Assembly (NCBI GenBank): GCA_013388545.1
Contig: JACAFB010000001.1
Coordinates: forward strand, 62,001-126,000
Reading direction: 5' to 3'
Length of the DNA: 64,000 nucleotides
Source: Ignavibacteriaceae bacterium
GTDB lineage: Bacteria > Bacteroidota > Ignavibacteria > Ignavibacteriales > Ignavibacteriaceae
The notes below the pieces were generated by a model. The model had not been told where the DNA came from. It did not search any database and saw only the letters and a program-made list of their open reading frames with translations. The stretch's first letter is position 1. Every line of letters begins with the position of its first letter. Of this stretch, positions 53,846 through 63,206 are shown one piece after another. The translations under genes and the position numbers were made by a program.

Positions 53846-54157
53846 ATGGGCGAAATAGTTTTTTGGACATTAGTAAGATTAGCCATAGTAATTCCGGGAT
53901 TGATTATCTTGAGCAGCTATATTGATTTTAGATATTGGTGGTTCATAAGTATTCTGGCCATTTATTTACTGGTAATATATCCAACTGTTTCTCAGTATAG
54001 AAAATTTGAAGAGCGAAGCAAGGATGTTGTTGAAGGTACTCTTTGTTCTTCCTGTAAACATTTTTCTCCAAGCTCTGTTTTCTGTAATAAGTACGATAAA
54101 CATCCAACCGTTGATTATATCCCCTGCGAAGGGCAAAGCTGGGAACCCAAAGAATAA
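53846..54157 (+). CDS. Small membrane protein with C-terminal four-cysteine motif
   Basis: The 103-residue protein has two hydrophobic helices (about 4-23 and 27-47). The soluble C-terminal half carries four cysteines (CSSCKHFSPSSVFC ... C near the end) in a spacing that could bind zinc or a metal cluster. No known family was recognised. Spacing and codon use look like a real gene. Confidence 0.5.
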   Translation: MGEIVFWTLVRLAIVIPGLIILSSYIDFRYWWFISILAIYLLVIYPTVSQYRKFEERSKDVVEGTLCSSCKHFSPSSVFCNKYDKHPTVDYIPCEGQSWEPKE

Positions 54158-54213
54158 AAAATGAAATTAGGCTTTGAGGAATAAAACTTAGCTTCATATT
54201 AGTTATGTTTGTC

Positions 54214-54218
54214 AGGAG
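54214..54218 (+). promoter_or_regulatory. Shine-Dalgarno site suggesting an ATT start
   Basis: AGGAG at 54214-54218 lies five bases before an in-frame ATT at 54224. The only other near candidate is a TTG at 54209, which has no ribosome site. ATT is a rare but known initiation codon, so it is a real possibility here. Confidence 0.4.
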
Positions 54219-54223
54219 AATTC

Positions 54224-55375
54224 ATTAAAGATAAACATTTTATTGTGGACAAGCAATCTCGTTTACATTTTGTCGATCTGCACAGAGCAATTGCTTTGCT
54301 CGTTATGATAGAAGTTCATGTTTTTAATTCGATGTTAATTCCATCTGTTAAACAAACCGGATGGTTTAGTGTCCTGAATTTTATAAATGGTTTGGTAGCA
54401 CCATCTTTTCTTTTTGTTTCAGGAATAGCTTTTGTGCTTTCATCTCGAAGCAAGCTTGATGAACAAAGAAATTTTGGTAAAGCTTTCTGGAAGCGGCTTC
54501 AAAGAATAAGTCTGGTTTTTATCGCTGGTTACTCATTGCATCTGCCTGTTCTTTCAATGAGAAAAATGATTTATGAAATATCTTATGAAAAAGTTCTGGG
54601 CTTTTATAATGTTGATGTTCTTCAGTGTATTGCAACAGGGCTTTTGTTGTTGTTTATCATCAGACTTGCGATTAAGAATGACAGGCTTTATCATTTTGTA
54701 ATTCTAACTCTGGTTATAATAATTGTTGCAATTTCTCCTTTAATGTGGAGTATAGATTTTGGTAATTATTTGCCAATTCCCCTTGCTAATTATTTTAATC
54801 AGAAACATGGTTCTTTCTTTCCATTGTTTCCCTGGCTGGGGTTTTTGTTTTCGGGCGTAGTAATTATGAACATCTTCCTTGAATTCAGAGAGAAGGGTTT
54901 GGAAGAATTTTTTGTTAAACGAATGATGATCATTTCCTTAATAGTAATTTTATTAAGCCATTTGTTACTTTCAGATCTTTTCCCTCAAGTCATAAGATCC
55001 ATCAGACCAAATCCGATTTTTTTTGTTGAGAGACTTGCGTATGTATGCTTGATTTTTTCTCTATGTTTTTATTTCCTTAGAAAAAAAGAAATTTCCAAAT
55101 CACTTATTCTTGATGTTAGCCGGGAGTCGCTACTGGTTTACTGGCTTCATTTGACTTTGCTTTTTGGTGTTGCCATAAAAGGGAAAAGTATAGTTCAGTG
55201 GGTTAACACTACTTTCGGAGTACTTGAATGTCTTGTCGCCACAATTATTATGATTTTGCTTATGATTTTAGCTGCCAAAGCCTGGGGATTTGTGAAATTT
55301 AATTACCCCCGAGCTGCATCTATCATTACAGCTGTTGTCATACTCGGTGGTTTGGCTGCATTTTTTGTTACTTGA
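54224..55375 (+). CDS. Heparan-alpha-glucosaminide acetyltransferase-like membrane protein
   Basis: This polytopic protein has about ten hydrophobic helices. The N-terminal block HFVDLHRAIALLVMIEVHVFN and the following APSFLFVSGIAFVLSSRSK fit the HGSNAT-catalytic/DUF1624 family, which moves acyl groups onto sugars across membranes. The conserved His in MIEVH is present. The acceptor is unknown. The start is uncertain: an ATT at 54224 has the only good ribosome site, while a TTG at 54209 would add five residues. Confidence 0.68.
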   Translation: MKDKHFIVDKQSRLHFVDLHRAIALLVMIEVHVFNSMLIPSVKQTGWFSVLNFINGLVAPSFLFVSGIAFVLSSRSKLDEQRNFGKAFWKRLQRISLVFIAGYSLHLPVLSMRKMIYEISYEKVLGFYNVDVLQCIATGLLLLFIIRLAIKNDRLYHFVILTLVIIIVAISPLMWSIDFGNYLPIPLANYFNQKHGSFFPLFPWLGFLFSGVVIMNIFLEFREKGLEEFFVKRMMIISLIVILLSHLLLSDLFPQVIRSIRPNPIFFVERLAYVCLIFSLCFYFLRKKEISKSLILDVSRESLLVYWLHLTLLFGVAIKGKSIVQWVNTTFGVLECLVATIIMILLMILAAKAWGFVKFNYPRAASIITAVVILGGLAAFFVT

Positions 55376-55426
55376 ATTAATGAATTTTTATAATAAGTAT
55401 TATGAAGTTTTTATTTTGAGGTAATT

Positions 55427-58003
55427 ATGAGCAAGCTTTCCGGCAAGTTACTGATTCTTATTCCAATCCTGGCTTTTGTTCTAAATGTTTTATTTCACAA
55501 AAATGACTATGAAAATAAAAAACCTGATTTCAAGTATATTCCGGGAGATTGGTTTCATTTTCAGAGAGCATTTCCTTATCAGGATTATCCTGCAGAAAAA
55601 TACTTTGAGGCTTTTGATCAAAAAGTAATTATCAACAGAATCAGTAAAAGTAATTTCAACGGAGATTGGTATCCATTAGGCCCATCTAATATTGGCGGAA
55701 GAATCACAGCCCTGGATGTTGACCCGGTAAATAATATTATTTATGCCGGGGCTGCTGCAGGCGGTATATTCAAATCTACTGATGGTGGGAACAGCTGGGA
55801 ACCCAAAACAGACTTCTATCCAAGTCTTTCTATCGGTGCACTTGTAATTGATCCCGGTAATCCTTCAATAATATATTGCGGAACCGGCGAAGCAAATATG
55901 AGCGGAGATTCTTATCCCGGTTTCGGAATGTTGAAATCGACTGATTTTGGGGAAACATGGTTTTTCAGCGGGCTTGAAAATTCAAGGCACATTGCTGAAA
56001 TAGAAATCAGTAATTTGAATTCAAACCTGATATATGCTGCTGTGTCCGGCGGGCTTTATTCAAAGGGACCTGACCGAGGCATTTATAAATCAACTGATGC
56101 AGGGACAAGCTGGAATAAAGTTTTTTATCTCAACGATTCAACCAGTGCAATTGATGTGGCCATTGATTACTCAGATAACAATATAGTTTATGCTGCGATG
56201 TTTGAACGGTTGCGTGGTCCTTCATTCAGAAAAGCATCCGGGCAAAGCAGTGGGATATACAAGTCGACAGATGGCGGTACTACCTGGAACCGTTTGACAA
56301 ACGGGTTGCCCGGGCCTGATCCCAAAATTGGCAGAATCAGTATTGCCGTTGCACCCGGTAATTCAAATTATGTTTATGCTTTGTACAAATCTGCTTCCTC
56401 ACCAAATGGAAGTACTAATACATTTTACAATTTCTATAAATCAACAGATAAAGGTTTAAGCTGGACTCAGCAGCCTCAGGGAATTCTTTCATCTGAATTT
56501 TCTAATTTCGGATGGTACTTCGGTGTAATTGAAGTTGATCCTTCCGATTTTAATAAAGTATATGTTGGTGATATAGATTTGTTCGTCTCCACTAATGGAG
56601 GAGGCAGCTGGTCAAATATAACTTATTCTTACAGCGGCACTTTTGATCAACAACATCCTGATCAGCACGCACTTTGGATAAATCCATCAGCGCCCAATCA
56701 TTTAATCGTTGGAAACGATGGCGGAATATTTTCTACTACTAACAGCGGAAACTTCTGGATTAAATCTTATGATCTTCCAATTTCACAGTTTTATGCTTCG
56801 ACTATTGACTATCTTCAGCCGATGGTAAAAGCAGGAGGGACTCAGGATAACGGAACGCTAAGAAATGGCGACGGAAGTATTGATAACTGGCAATTCATTT
56901 ACGGTGGCGATGGCTTTCATACTTTAATTGATTATACAAACTCTAACATTATTTATGCTGAGTATCAATACGGTGGGCTCGGGAAAAGCACCGATGGCGG
57001 GTTATCTTTTTTTGATGTAACGCAAGGAATTGATTTTTCAAGAACAAACTGGTCAACTCCTTATATTATGGATAACCAAAATCCAAATATTCTATTTCTT
57101 GGGACATATAAACTTCATAAAACTACCAACGGCGGAAACAGCTGGAATGCAATCAGTCCGGATTTAACACGTGGGCTTAATGGCAGACTAGGTACAATAA
57201 CATGTATTTCTTCTGCAATAGGCAGCGACAATTCGACAAGGATTCTTTATGTAGGAACGGATGATGCAAGGTTATCAGTTTCTACAAACGGCGGAACAAA
57301 TTGGTTTGACAGAACGGGGGTTTTACCTCAAAGATATATGACAGATGTTGTTGCCGATAAACGTAATCCGGCTGTGGCTTATGTTACTTTAAGCGGTTAC
57401 AACCTTGATGAAACAAATCCTCATATCTTCAGAACTACAGATTTCGGAGTAAGTTGGATAGGTATCAACGGTAATTTGCCGGATGTCCCTTTAAATTCAG
57501 TTATTATAGATTATGATTATGATTCGGTGCTTTATGTTGGAAGTGATGTTGGTGTATTTTATACGACTAACCTTGGTTTAAGCTGGCAGGTTCTTGGAAA
57601 TGTTTTACCAAACTCCCCGGTTTCTGATTTAAATTTTCATCAGCCAACAAGAAAATTAGTAGCCGGAACTCACGGGCGGTCGCTTTTTGAAATTGATGTT
57701 ACTAATATTTCCGGTAATATTGAGGAAACTTCCTCTGAATTAAATTTTGTGTTGCAGCAGAATTATCCTAATCCATTTAATCCTGTTACAAAGATAAGTT
57801 GGCAATCACCAGCCGGGGGCTGGCAAACGCTCAGGGTTTTTAATTTGAGCGGGGAGGAGGTTGCTACACTTGTTAATGAGTATAAACCTTCGGGAAGTTT
57901 TGAAGTTGAATTTGATGCTGGTAAGCTTCCGAGCGGAATATATTTTTATAAATTGACGGTTGGTTCCTATTCCCAGACAAAGAAGATGGTATTATTAAAA
58001 TAA
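55427..58003 (+). CDS. Large BNR-repeat T9SS cargo (VPS10/sialidase-like propeller)
   Basis: This 858-residue secreted protein starts with a signal/anchor helix (residues 5-22). Two multi-blade propellers contain many Asp-box motifs such as STDGGNSW, STDAGTSW, STDGGTTW, STDKGLSW, TTNGGNSW and TTNLGLSW. The sorting domain starts at QQNYPNPFNPVTKISW near residue 778 and ends TKKMVLLK. Such proteins resemble sortilin/glycosyl-hydrolase folds, but no catalytic tyrosine or acid pair was identified. A GDSL hydrolase gene follows by 10 bp, possibly a functional partner in polysaccharide handling. Confidence 0.82.
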   Translation: MSKLSGKLLILIPILAFVLNVLFHKNDYENKKPDFKYIPGDWFHFQRAFPYQDYPAEKYFEAFDQKVIINRISKSNFNGDWYPLGPSNIGGRITALDVDPVNNIIYAGAAAGGIFKSTDGGNSWEPKTDFYPSLSIGALVIDPGNPSIIYCGTGEANMSGDSYPGFGMLKSTDFGETWFFSGLENSRHIAEIEISNLNSNLIYAAVSGGLYSKGPDRGIYKSTDAGTSWNKVFYLNDSTSAIDVAIDYSDNNIVYAAMFERLRGPSFRKASGQSSGIYKSTDGGTTWNRLTNGLPGPDPKIGRISIAVAPGNSNYVYALYKSASSPNGSTNTFYNFYKSTDKGLSWTQQPQGILSSEFSNFGWYFGVIEVDPSDFNKVYVGDIDLFVSTNGGGSWSNITYSYSGTFDQQHPDQHALWINPSAPNHLIVGNDGGIFSTTNSGNFWIKSYDLPISQFYASTIDYLQPMVKAGGTQDNGTLRNGDGSIDNWQFIYGGDGFHTLIDYTNSNIIYAEYQYGGLGKSTDGGLSFFDVTQGIDFSRTNWSTPYIMDNQNPNILFLGTYKLHKTTNGGNSWNAISPDLTRGLNGRLGTITCISSAIGSDNSTRILYVGTDDARLSVSTNGGTNWFDRTGVLPQRYMTDVVADKRNPAVAYVTLSGYNLDETNPHIFRTTDFGVSWIGINGNLPDVPLNSVIIDYDYDSVLYVGSDVGVFYTTNLGLSWQVLGNVLPNSPVSDLNFHQPTRKLVAGTHGRSLFEIDVTNISGNIEETSSELNFVLQQNYPNPFNPVTKISWQSPAGGWQTLRVFNLSGEEVATLVNEYKPSGSFEVEFDAGKLPSGIYFYKLTVGSYSQTKKMVLLK

Positions 58004-58013
58004 ATCTATAAAT

Positions 58014-58682
58014 ATGAAGTACTTTATTCTATTAGCAGTAATATTTTTTGGACTTTATATGAATGAAAACTCCAGGCCGAAAAAAATTATTTTCTTTGGT
58101 GATTCGATAACTGAATTAGCAGTTCAGCCCGGTGGTTATATCTCTATTCTGAATAAAATCATTAAAGAGAAACAACGAGAGCATGATTATGAGCTAATCG
58201 GTGCGGGAATCAGCGGCAATAAAGTAGCTGATCTTTACCTGCGGCTTGAGCAGGATGTTCTGGATAAAAATCCCGATGTAGTCGTAATTTTTATTGGTGT
58301 AAATGATATTTGGCATAAATCGCTGCTTGGAACAGGAACGGATGCAGATAAATTCATCAGGTTTTATGAAGCAATAATTAATAAGTTATTGAGTAATAAG
58401 ATCTCGGTTATCCTTACAACTCCTGCTGTTATTGGCGAACATAAAAACAATTCAAATCCACAGGATGATGATTTGAATTATTACTCAGAATCGATAAAAG
58501 AGCTTTCTGAAAAATATAATCTGAAGCTTTGCGATTTGAGGATGCATTTTGTGAATTATATTGAAAAAAATAATATTGAGAATTCTGAAAGCGGAATTCT
58601 TACTTATGACGGAGTTCACCTTAATGATATGGGGAACAGGTTTGTTGCGGAGAAATACTGGGAAATTATTAAAACTCTTTGA
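58014..58682 (+). CDS. SGNH/GDSL hydrolase
   Basis: The 222-residue protein shows all four SGNH blocks: FFGDSITELA (Ser), the Gly of GISGNK, the Asn of GVNDIWHK, and the Asp/His of YDGVHLND. The first 16 residues are hydrophobic, so it may be exported or anchored. These enzymes cleave esters such as acetyl groups on polysaccharides or lipids. It is 10 bp after the BNR-repeat T9SS protein and probably co-transcribed. Confidence 0.85.
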   Translation: MKYFILLAVIFFGLYMNENSRPKKIIFFGDSITELAVQPGGYISILNKIIKEKQREHDYELIGAGISGNKVADLYLRLEQDVLDKNPDVVVIFIGVNDIWHKSLLGTGTDADKFIRFYEAIINKLLSNKISVILTTPAVIGEHKNNSNPQDDDLNYYSESIKELSEKYNLKLCDLRMHFVNYIEKNNIENSESGILTYDGVHLNDMGNRFVAEKYWEIIKTL

Positions 58683-58691
58683 TTTATTTTT

Positions 58692-59162
58692 TTAAGCTTT
58701 TTTATCGGGGAAAATTTTTTCAAGAATTTTTTTTCTGTAACTAAATATTTCTTCAATCTTTTTTCTTACGAGAAGTTTATTTGCAATTCTTCCAATAAAA
58801 CCGAATGGTAATACATAACTAACTATATCCTGCATTTCTAATTCCCCATCGGAATTTTCACGAAAGATATGTTCGTGATGCCACATTTTATAAGGACCAA
58901 AACGCTGTTCATCAACAAAATAATATGGCTCATTTACCTGTGTTATTTCAGTTACCCAGGTTTGAGGAATATTTAAAAGCGGTTTTACTTTATATGTTAC
59001 AATCATGCCTGCATACATTTTTTCAGGCAGATCAGAGGTCGTTTTAAAATTTAACCAGCCGGGAGTAATTCTGGATAAATTTGCGGGGTTCGAAAAAAAC
59101 AGCCAGGCTTCTTTGAGCGAAAGCGGCAAAATCTGTGTGGTTTTTAATTGATAGACTTTCAT
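58692..59162 (-). CDS. SRPBCC-superfamily protein
   Basis: This 156-residue protein matches the START/SRPBCC cyclase-dehydrase-like fold: TTQILPLSLKEAWLFFSNPA, a central beta sheet (GMIVTYKVKPLLNIPQ, PYFVDEQRFGPYKMWHHEH) and a C-terminal helix. These proteins bind hydrophobic ligands in a cleft. The ligand and partners are unknown. It is convergent with the GDSL hydrolase gene. Confidence 0.75.
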   Translation of the reverse strand: MKVYQLKTTQILPLSLKEAWLFFSNPANLSRITPGWLNFKTTSDLPEKMYAGMIVTYKVKPLLNIPQTWVTEITQVNEPYYFVDEQRFGPYKMWHHEHIFRENSDGELEMQDIVSYVLPFGFIGRIANKLLVRKKIEEIFSYRKKILEKIFPDKKA

Positions 59163-59190
59163 AAAACTTATTGATAATTATGTTTTAAAG

Positions 59191-59206
59191 TCCTAACAAT
59201 TTAGGA
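59191..59206 (-). terminator. Short hairpin terminator candidate
   Basis: TCCTAA and TTAGGA arms with a 4-nt loop are followed by CTTTAAAA on the minus strand, in the gap between the thioesterase gene and the SRPBCC gene. Confidence 0.4.
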
Positions 59207-59249
59207 TGGATAAAAATTCCCCATTAAGGCTAATACTTTTATCCTGAAT

Positions 59250-59657
59250 TTACACCGAATACCTTTTAATCAGCTCTTCACTTATACGCACGGGCTTCCC
59301 GGTAGATAATGAAACCATTGTGTATATGAAATAACCTTCTGCAGCAACTTTGGCACTTTGTTTTTTTAATATCCAGAAACCAACCTTTGCATGCGGTCCA
59401 TCAATTTCTTTTATCTGAGTTTTAACAAGAATTTTATCACCAAGTTTTAACGCCCGCTTAAACTCAATATGAGAAACTGAAATTACCCAATTATATCCAA
59501 GTGAATGAAATTCTTCCATAGGCATTTTATAATTCTCGCGCATTTGTATATATCGTGCAGCCAGAACATAATCAATATATTTCGAGCTGTGAACATGATT
59601 GTTCATATCAATATCATCAGGCCTGATTTCGACTTCGCTTTCAAAAACTGAATTCAT
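59250..59657 (-). CDS. Acyl-CoA thioesterase, 4HBT/YbgC-like
   Basis: This 135-residue hot-dog-fold protein has the active-site segment DIDMNNHVHSSKYIDYVLAARY, with Asp and the following Asn/His typical of 4-hydroxybenzoyl-CoA-type thioesterases. It should hydrolyse an acyl-CoA; the chain is unknown. It starts 11 bp after the DUF1207-like gene ends, so the two are probably co-transcribed. Confidence 0.82.
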   Translation of the reverse strand: MNSVFESEVEIRPDDIDMNNHVHSSKYIDYVLAARYIQMRENYKMPMEEFHSLGYNWVISVSHIEFKRALKLGDKILVKTQIKEIDGPHAKVGFWILKKQSAKVAAEGYFIYTMVSLSTGKPVRISEELIKRYSV

Positions 59658-59668
59658 GAATTATCCTT

Positions 59669-60547
59669 CTAGTTAAATTCGATATTAAAACCAATTCCAA
59701 ATTTTGATACGCGCCTGTTATAGTAATTACTAAAAACATCGCTCCCATTATAATATGATGAATAGATGACAATGCCTTTGCCGTTCCAGCTTCCAAATTT
59801 TATTCCCAGAACAGAATTATTATTTCCACTGTAAACACGCGCACCCCCAAGGTTAAAGTGATGAGAAATAAAAAGGTTAACATCATTTTTGAATACTTTT
59901 CCAAATATTTTATCCGTTGAAAATTCAACACCGGCGTGTAAGCTGTATCTTTTCAGTTCATCAGGTCTGACGAGAGTTGAATATGCAAATCCGGAGTAAT
60001 ACCTGATAGTTAAAATTGATGAGTTGATTACGTGAGCAATTGTAAGTTCGCCAAAATCTTTTGTGAAAGGTATTGGTTCGCGGTTATCAATCCATTGCTT
60101 CAGATCAAGATCATAGTGTCCATCGACAAGGTGAGCACTGTGATGAAGAATTCTTAACCTTGCCTGATATTTATTTCCATCTGATTTTTTTGTGAAAGAA
60201 GCATTGCCACCGAAAAATCCATCAACAGCATCAATCTGAAGCCGGTTGCCCCCGTAGCTCGTTGAAAGAGCGTAGGCAGTGAAATCTATTCCAAGAGTTA
60301 GTTGGGCATCAATTTCCGGGAAGAAGAATGAAAGCAAGTCGATTGAGTTACCGATATCTACTTTCAGGTTTGTCGTAGTTGTATGATACCATACGCCAAT
60401 TCGTGTCTCCTGCTGGTTAGCCCGCAATGGTAAGAAATTCAGATTTTCAGGAAGAAATTCGAAGCCGGGTTTTTGGTTTTCAGTCTGCGAAGCTGAAAAT
60501 GTTGAGTAAATCATAATTAAGATCAGAACTTTTGCTGTAAGATTCAT
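59669..60547 (-). CDS. DUF1207-like envelope protein
   Basis: The 292-residue protein has a signal peptide (1-20) followed by the FLPENLNFLPLRANQQETRIG opening and beta-strand-rich segments. The opening and layout resemble the DUF1207 family, which is restricted mostly to Bacteroidota-type envelopes. The final strand ends in FGIGFNIEFN with a terminal aromatic-rich residue, suggesting an outer-membrane or periplasmic beta barrel. The function is unknown and the family call is tentative. Confidence 0.5.
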   Translation of the reverse strand: MNLTAKVLILIMIYSTFSASQTENQKPGFEFLPENLNFLPLRANQQETRIGVWYHTTTTNLKVDIGNSIDLLSFFFPEIDAQLTLGIDFTAYALSTSYGGNRLQIDAVDGFFGGNASFTKKSDGNKYQARLRILHHSAHLVDGHYDLDLKQWIDNREPIPFTKDFGELTIAHVINSSILTIRYYSGFAYSTLVRPDELKRYSLHAGVEFSTDKIFGKVFKNDVNLFISHHFNLGGARVYSGNNNSVLGIKFGSWNGKGIVIYSSYYNGSDVFSNYYNRRVSKFGIGFNIEFN

Positions 60548-60656
60548 TTGGCTTTCTTTTTGTTTATCACACCTTCCAAGTTAATGAAAAAAAATATTTT
60601 GATTTTGCTTTTTACTTAATCTATTTTTCAAATACGACTCAACATTAGTTTCAAGT

Positions 60657-62522
60657 ATGAACCAGAAAAATTCAGACCCAATTCATTTTTGGTCAGCCCA
60701 CTTACAAACCTCCGGGAATAAGAAAAATTCAACTCACAAACAGGATTTATTCTGGAAAGAATTAACCGATGATATATTCTGGTTCAAACGGCCGATTAAA
60801 ACTTTATCCGGTAAAGGGAAAAAAATAAAATGGTTCCTGGGTGGCAAGACAAACATTTCCTATAACTGCCTTGATATTCATCTAAATACTTCAAGACAAA
60901 ACAAAGCAGCTTTAATCTGGGAATCTGAAAGCGGTCTTGTTAAAACTTTTACCTATCAAATGCTATTTAGTGAGGTTAATAAGTTTGCCGCACTGTTAAA
61001 ATCATCCGGTGTTGCTTCTGGTGATATCGTTTCGGTATACCTCGGTCCAACTCCGGATTTAATAATTTCAATGCTGGCCTGCTGGCGGATTGGTGCGGTT
61101 GTATTACCAATTTACTCAGGTATTGGCGCCGAAGAACTTTTAATACGGCTAAAAAAATCCCACACAAAATTTATAATTACACAGCAGTCTTTTAACAGAA
61201 AAGGTTCAGTAATAAAACTGATAAACAATATTCATAAAATAATTGATTATTGCGAAGAAGTAATAAGTGTAATAGTCAGAGTCGGCTCAGTGGGTCAGGT
61301 AATTAACGGAAAGAAAGATAAAGAAATATATTCCGATGATAGTCATTTTGATATATCGGAAAGCCCTCCTGCAAAAATTGATTCGAATCATCCGGCGGTT
61401 TCGTTTTTTATTAGCCGCGGTTTACAAAATAATTTATTGATTTCTCATCTTACTGCCGGATATTTTATTCAGAACAAATATTCCTTCAAATACATTTTCG
61501 TTCCAGACGAAAGAGACATTATAATCTCAACGGCGGACTTATCTACTCCTGATGGGATTTCTAATTCAGTAATAGGCCCCTTATCAAATGGAATGACTGT
61601 TCTTGTGTTTGAAGGTGTGCCGAATTATCCGGAAAAGGATCGTCTCTGGAAACTTATATTCAAATATCGTTTGTCAATTTTACATACATCGCCAACTGTT
61701 TTAAGAGCTTTCAAAAAAATTGAAGGAATTGAAATCGATAAAAAGTTACTCGATTCACTCAGATTAATTTGTCTTTATGGAGAGTCAATTAGCAGAGATA
61801 CATTTCTCTGGTTTAAGAATATCATAAACAAAAAGAGATGCCGGATAATAAACACTTATCAGCAGGCAGAAACCGGAACAACAATTGCCGCTTCCGGATC
61901 CGGCAGCATCGAAAATTTAATTCCATTACCCGGAGTTGAGTTAAATGTAATTGACAAAACAGGAAATATTTTACCAAAAGAAAACCCCGGTCATCTGATA
62001 ATTAAAAATGCTTTTCCTTCTTACTGCCTGTCCGATTTTAATTACAATCAACCTAAAATAAAATCTGATTTCTACAACACTAACGATGCTGCGGTTATAA
62101 AACACGATGGTGGAATCAAGATTCTGGGAAGAACAGACAGAGTAGTCAAATCCGGCAGCAATAGAATTGGTCTCTTCGAAATTGAAACTTTTGCAAGCAC
62201 TCATCATCTTGTAGAAAATGCAATTGCTGTTGACTATCCGGATGAAGTAAAGGGAACAGGAATTTGCGTATTCATTAAGCTGAAAGACGGAACGGAAGAA
62301 TCAATTCTATTGAAAGAAGAACTGAGAAATTATATTTCTGAAAAGCTGGGGGCTCCATATAAACCGGACTCTGTGAGATTTATTAAAGATGTTCCAGCTG
62401 AAGCAAAATTAAATGAACTTATTGATAAGCTAAAAAAAGAACTGCTATCCGAATGCAACTGGCTTGGTTTGAAAGAGAAAGAAGAAAAAAAGTTGTTGGA
62501 ATCTTTAATGCACGAACTCTAA
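60657..62522 (+). CDS. Acetyl-CoA-synthetase-like protein lacking catalytic motifs (probable pseudoenzyme)
   Basis: The 621 residues align along their length with acetyl-CoA synthetase: WFLGGKTNISYNCLDIHL, VIGPLSNGMTVLVFEGVPNY, LHTSPTVLRAF and GRTDRVVKSGSNRIG are clear. The key motifs are altered. The ATP phosphate-binding loop YTSGSTGKPKG reads FISRGLQNNLL (about 250-262). The WWQTETG motif reads YQQAETG (about 400). The C-terminal SGK lysine motif is replaced (PAEAKLNEL, about 580). Adenylation activity is therefore doubtful, although the fold is probably kept. It has intact length and no frameshift, so it is not a decayed fragment. It overlaps the HisH-like gene tail to tail by 18 bp. Confidence 0.75.
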   Translation: MNQKNSDPIHFWSAHLQTSGNKKNSTHKQDLFWKELTDDIFWFKRPIKTLSGKGKKIKWFLGGKTNISYNCLDIHLNTSRQNKAALIWESESGLVKTFTYQMLFSEVNKFAALLKSSGVASGDIVSVYLGPTPDLIISMLACWRIGAVVLPIYSGIGAEELLIRLKKSHTKFIITQQSFNRKGSVIKLINNIHKIIDYCEEVISVIVRVGSVGQVINGKKDKEIYSDDSHFDISESPPAKIDSNHPAVSFFISRGLQNNLLISHLTAGYFIQNKYSFKYIFVPDERDIIISTADLSTPDGISNSVIGPLSNGMTVLVFEGVPNYPEKDRLWKLIFKYRLSILHTSPTVLRAFKKIEGIEIDKKLLDSLRLICLYGESISRDTFLWFKNIINKKRCRIINTYQQAETGTTIAASGSGSIENLIPLPGVELNVIDKTGNILPKENPGHLIIKNAFPSYCLSDFNYNQPKIKSDFYNTNDAAVIKHDGGIKILGRTDRVVKSGSNRIGLFEIETFASTHHLVENAIAVDYPDEVKGTGICVFIKLKDGTEESILLKEELRNYISEKLGAPYKPDSVRFIKDVPAEAKLNELIDKLKKELLSECNWLGLKEKEEKKLLESLMHEL

Positions 62523-63095
62523 AAAATTCATAAGCACTTTTTTCCCTGCATCGCCGGATTCCTCCGGGCGAAACTGTACCGCAAATGCATTGCCTTTCTC
62601 TAAAGACGAGGAAATAATTATTTCCTTGCTGTCAACTACAGAAGTTGTTAAATCATTCCTGGGAATGTAACAATTATGTTCAAAATAGAACTGGTCATCA
62701 ACGCCAATGTTTTTAAAGAGCAGGTTGTCGGGATTAAAAAGAATTTTTGAGAAGCCTTTATTTTTTCCCCCTGCTGAATAATCAAACTGTATGCCCGAAG
62801 CCTGAAAAATCCCGAGACAGGAATAATGATCCTCACCTGAATTATTACACATCAGATGCATGCCCATATCTATTCCCAGCATTGGTTTTCGGATTATCCG
62901 GAGGACGGTAAACAGATTAAGCAGGTGAAGTTTTTTTATTCCCCAGGAAGCATCTCCGTATGCCGAAAGAATAACTTTATCAGCACGACAGATTTCAACT
63001 TCATTTGAGGTTACTATAAAATCAGAAGTGATCTTTTCAAGCATTGAAACAAGTGTTGAAGTGTGTTCTTCGCCAAAATCGATAATTGCTATCAT
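62505..63095 (-). CDS. HisH-like class I glutamine amidotransferase without catalytic Cys/His
   Basis: This 196-residue protein follows the HisH pattern: IAIIDFGEEHTSTLVSMLEK at the start, the nucleophile elbow KPMLGIDMGMHLM, and the C-terminal VQFRPEESGDAGKK. In active enzymes the elbow is GICLGMQLL and the tail is FHPEKSG. Here Asp76 replaces the cysteine and Arg replaces the histidine, leaving only Glu of the triad. The glutaminase half is thus probably inactive but may still bind a partner synthase or ligand. No HisF-like gene is near. It overlaps the ACS-like gene at its 3' end. Confidence 0.72.
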   Translation of the reverse strand: MIAIIDFGEEHTSTLVSMLEKITSDFIVTSNEVEICRADKVILSAYGDASWGIKKLHLLNLFTVLRIIRKPMLGIDMGMHLMCNNSGEDHYSCLGIFQASGIQFDYSAGGKNKGFSKILFNPDNLLFKNIGVDDQFYFEHNCYIPRNDLTTSVVDSKEIIISSSLEKGNAFAVQFRPEESGDAGKKVLMNFLEFVH

Positions 63096-63206
63096 ATCAA
63101 ACTATTTCGTATTCATTCAAAAATAATGATTTGTCTTATAACTGTGCAGTAAAATATTTTCTCCGGAAGTAAAATAACCGCAATTAATTTTTTTGAGCAC
63201 TAAAAA

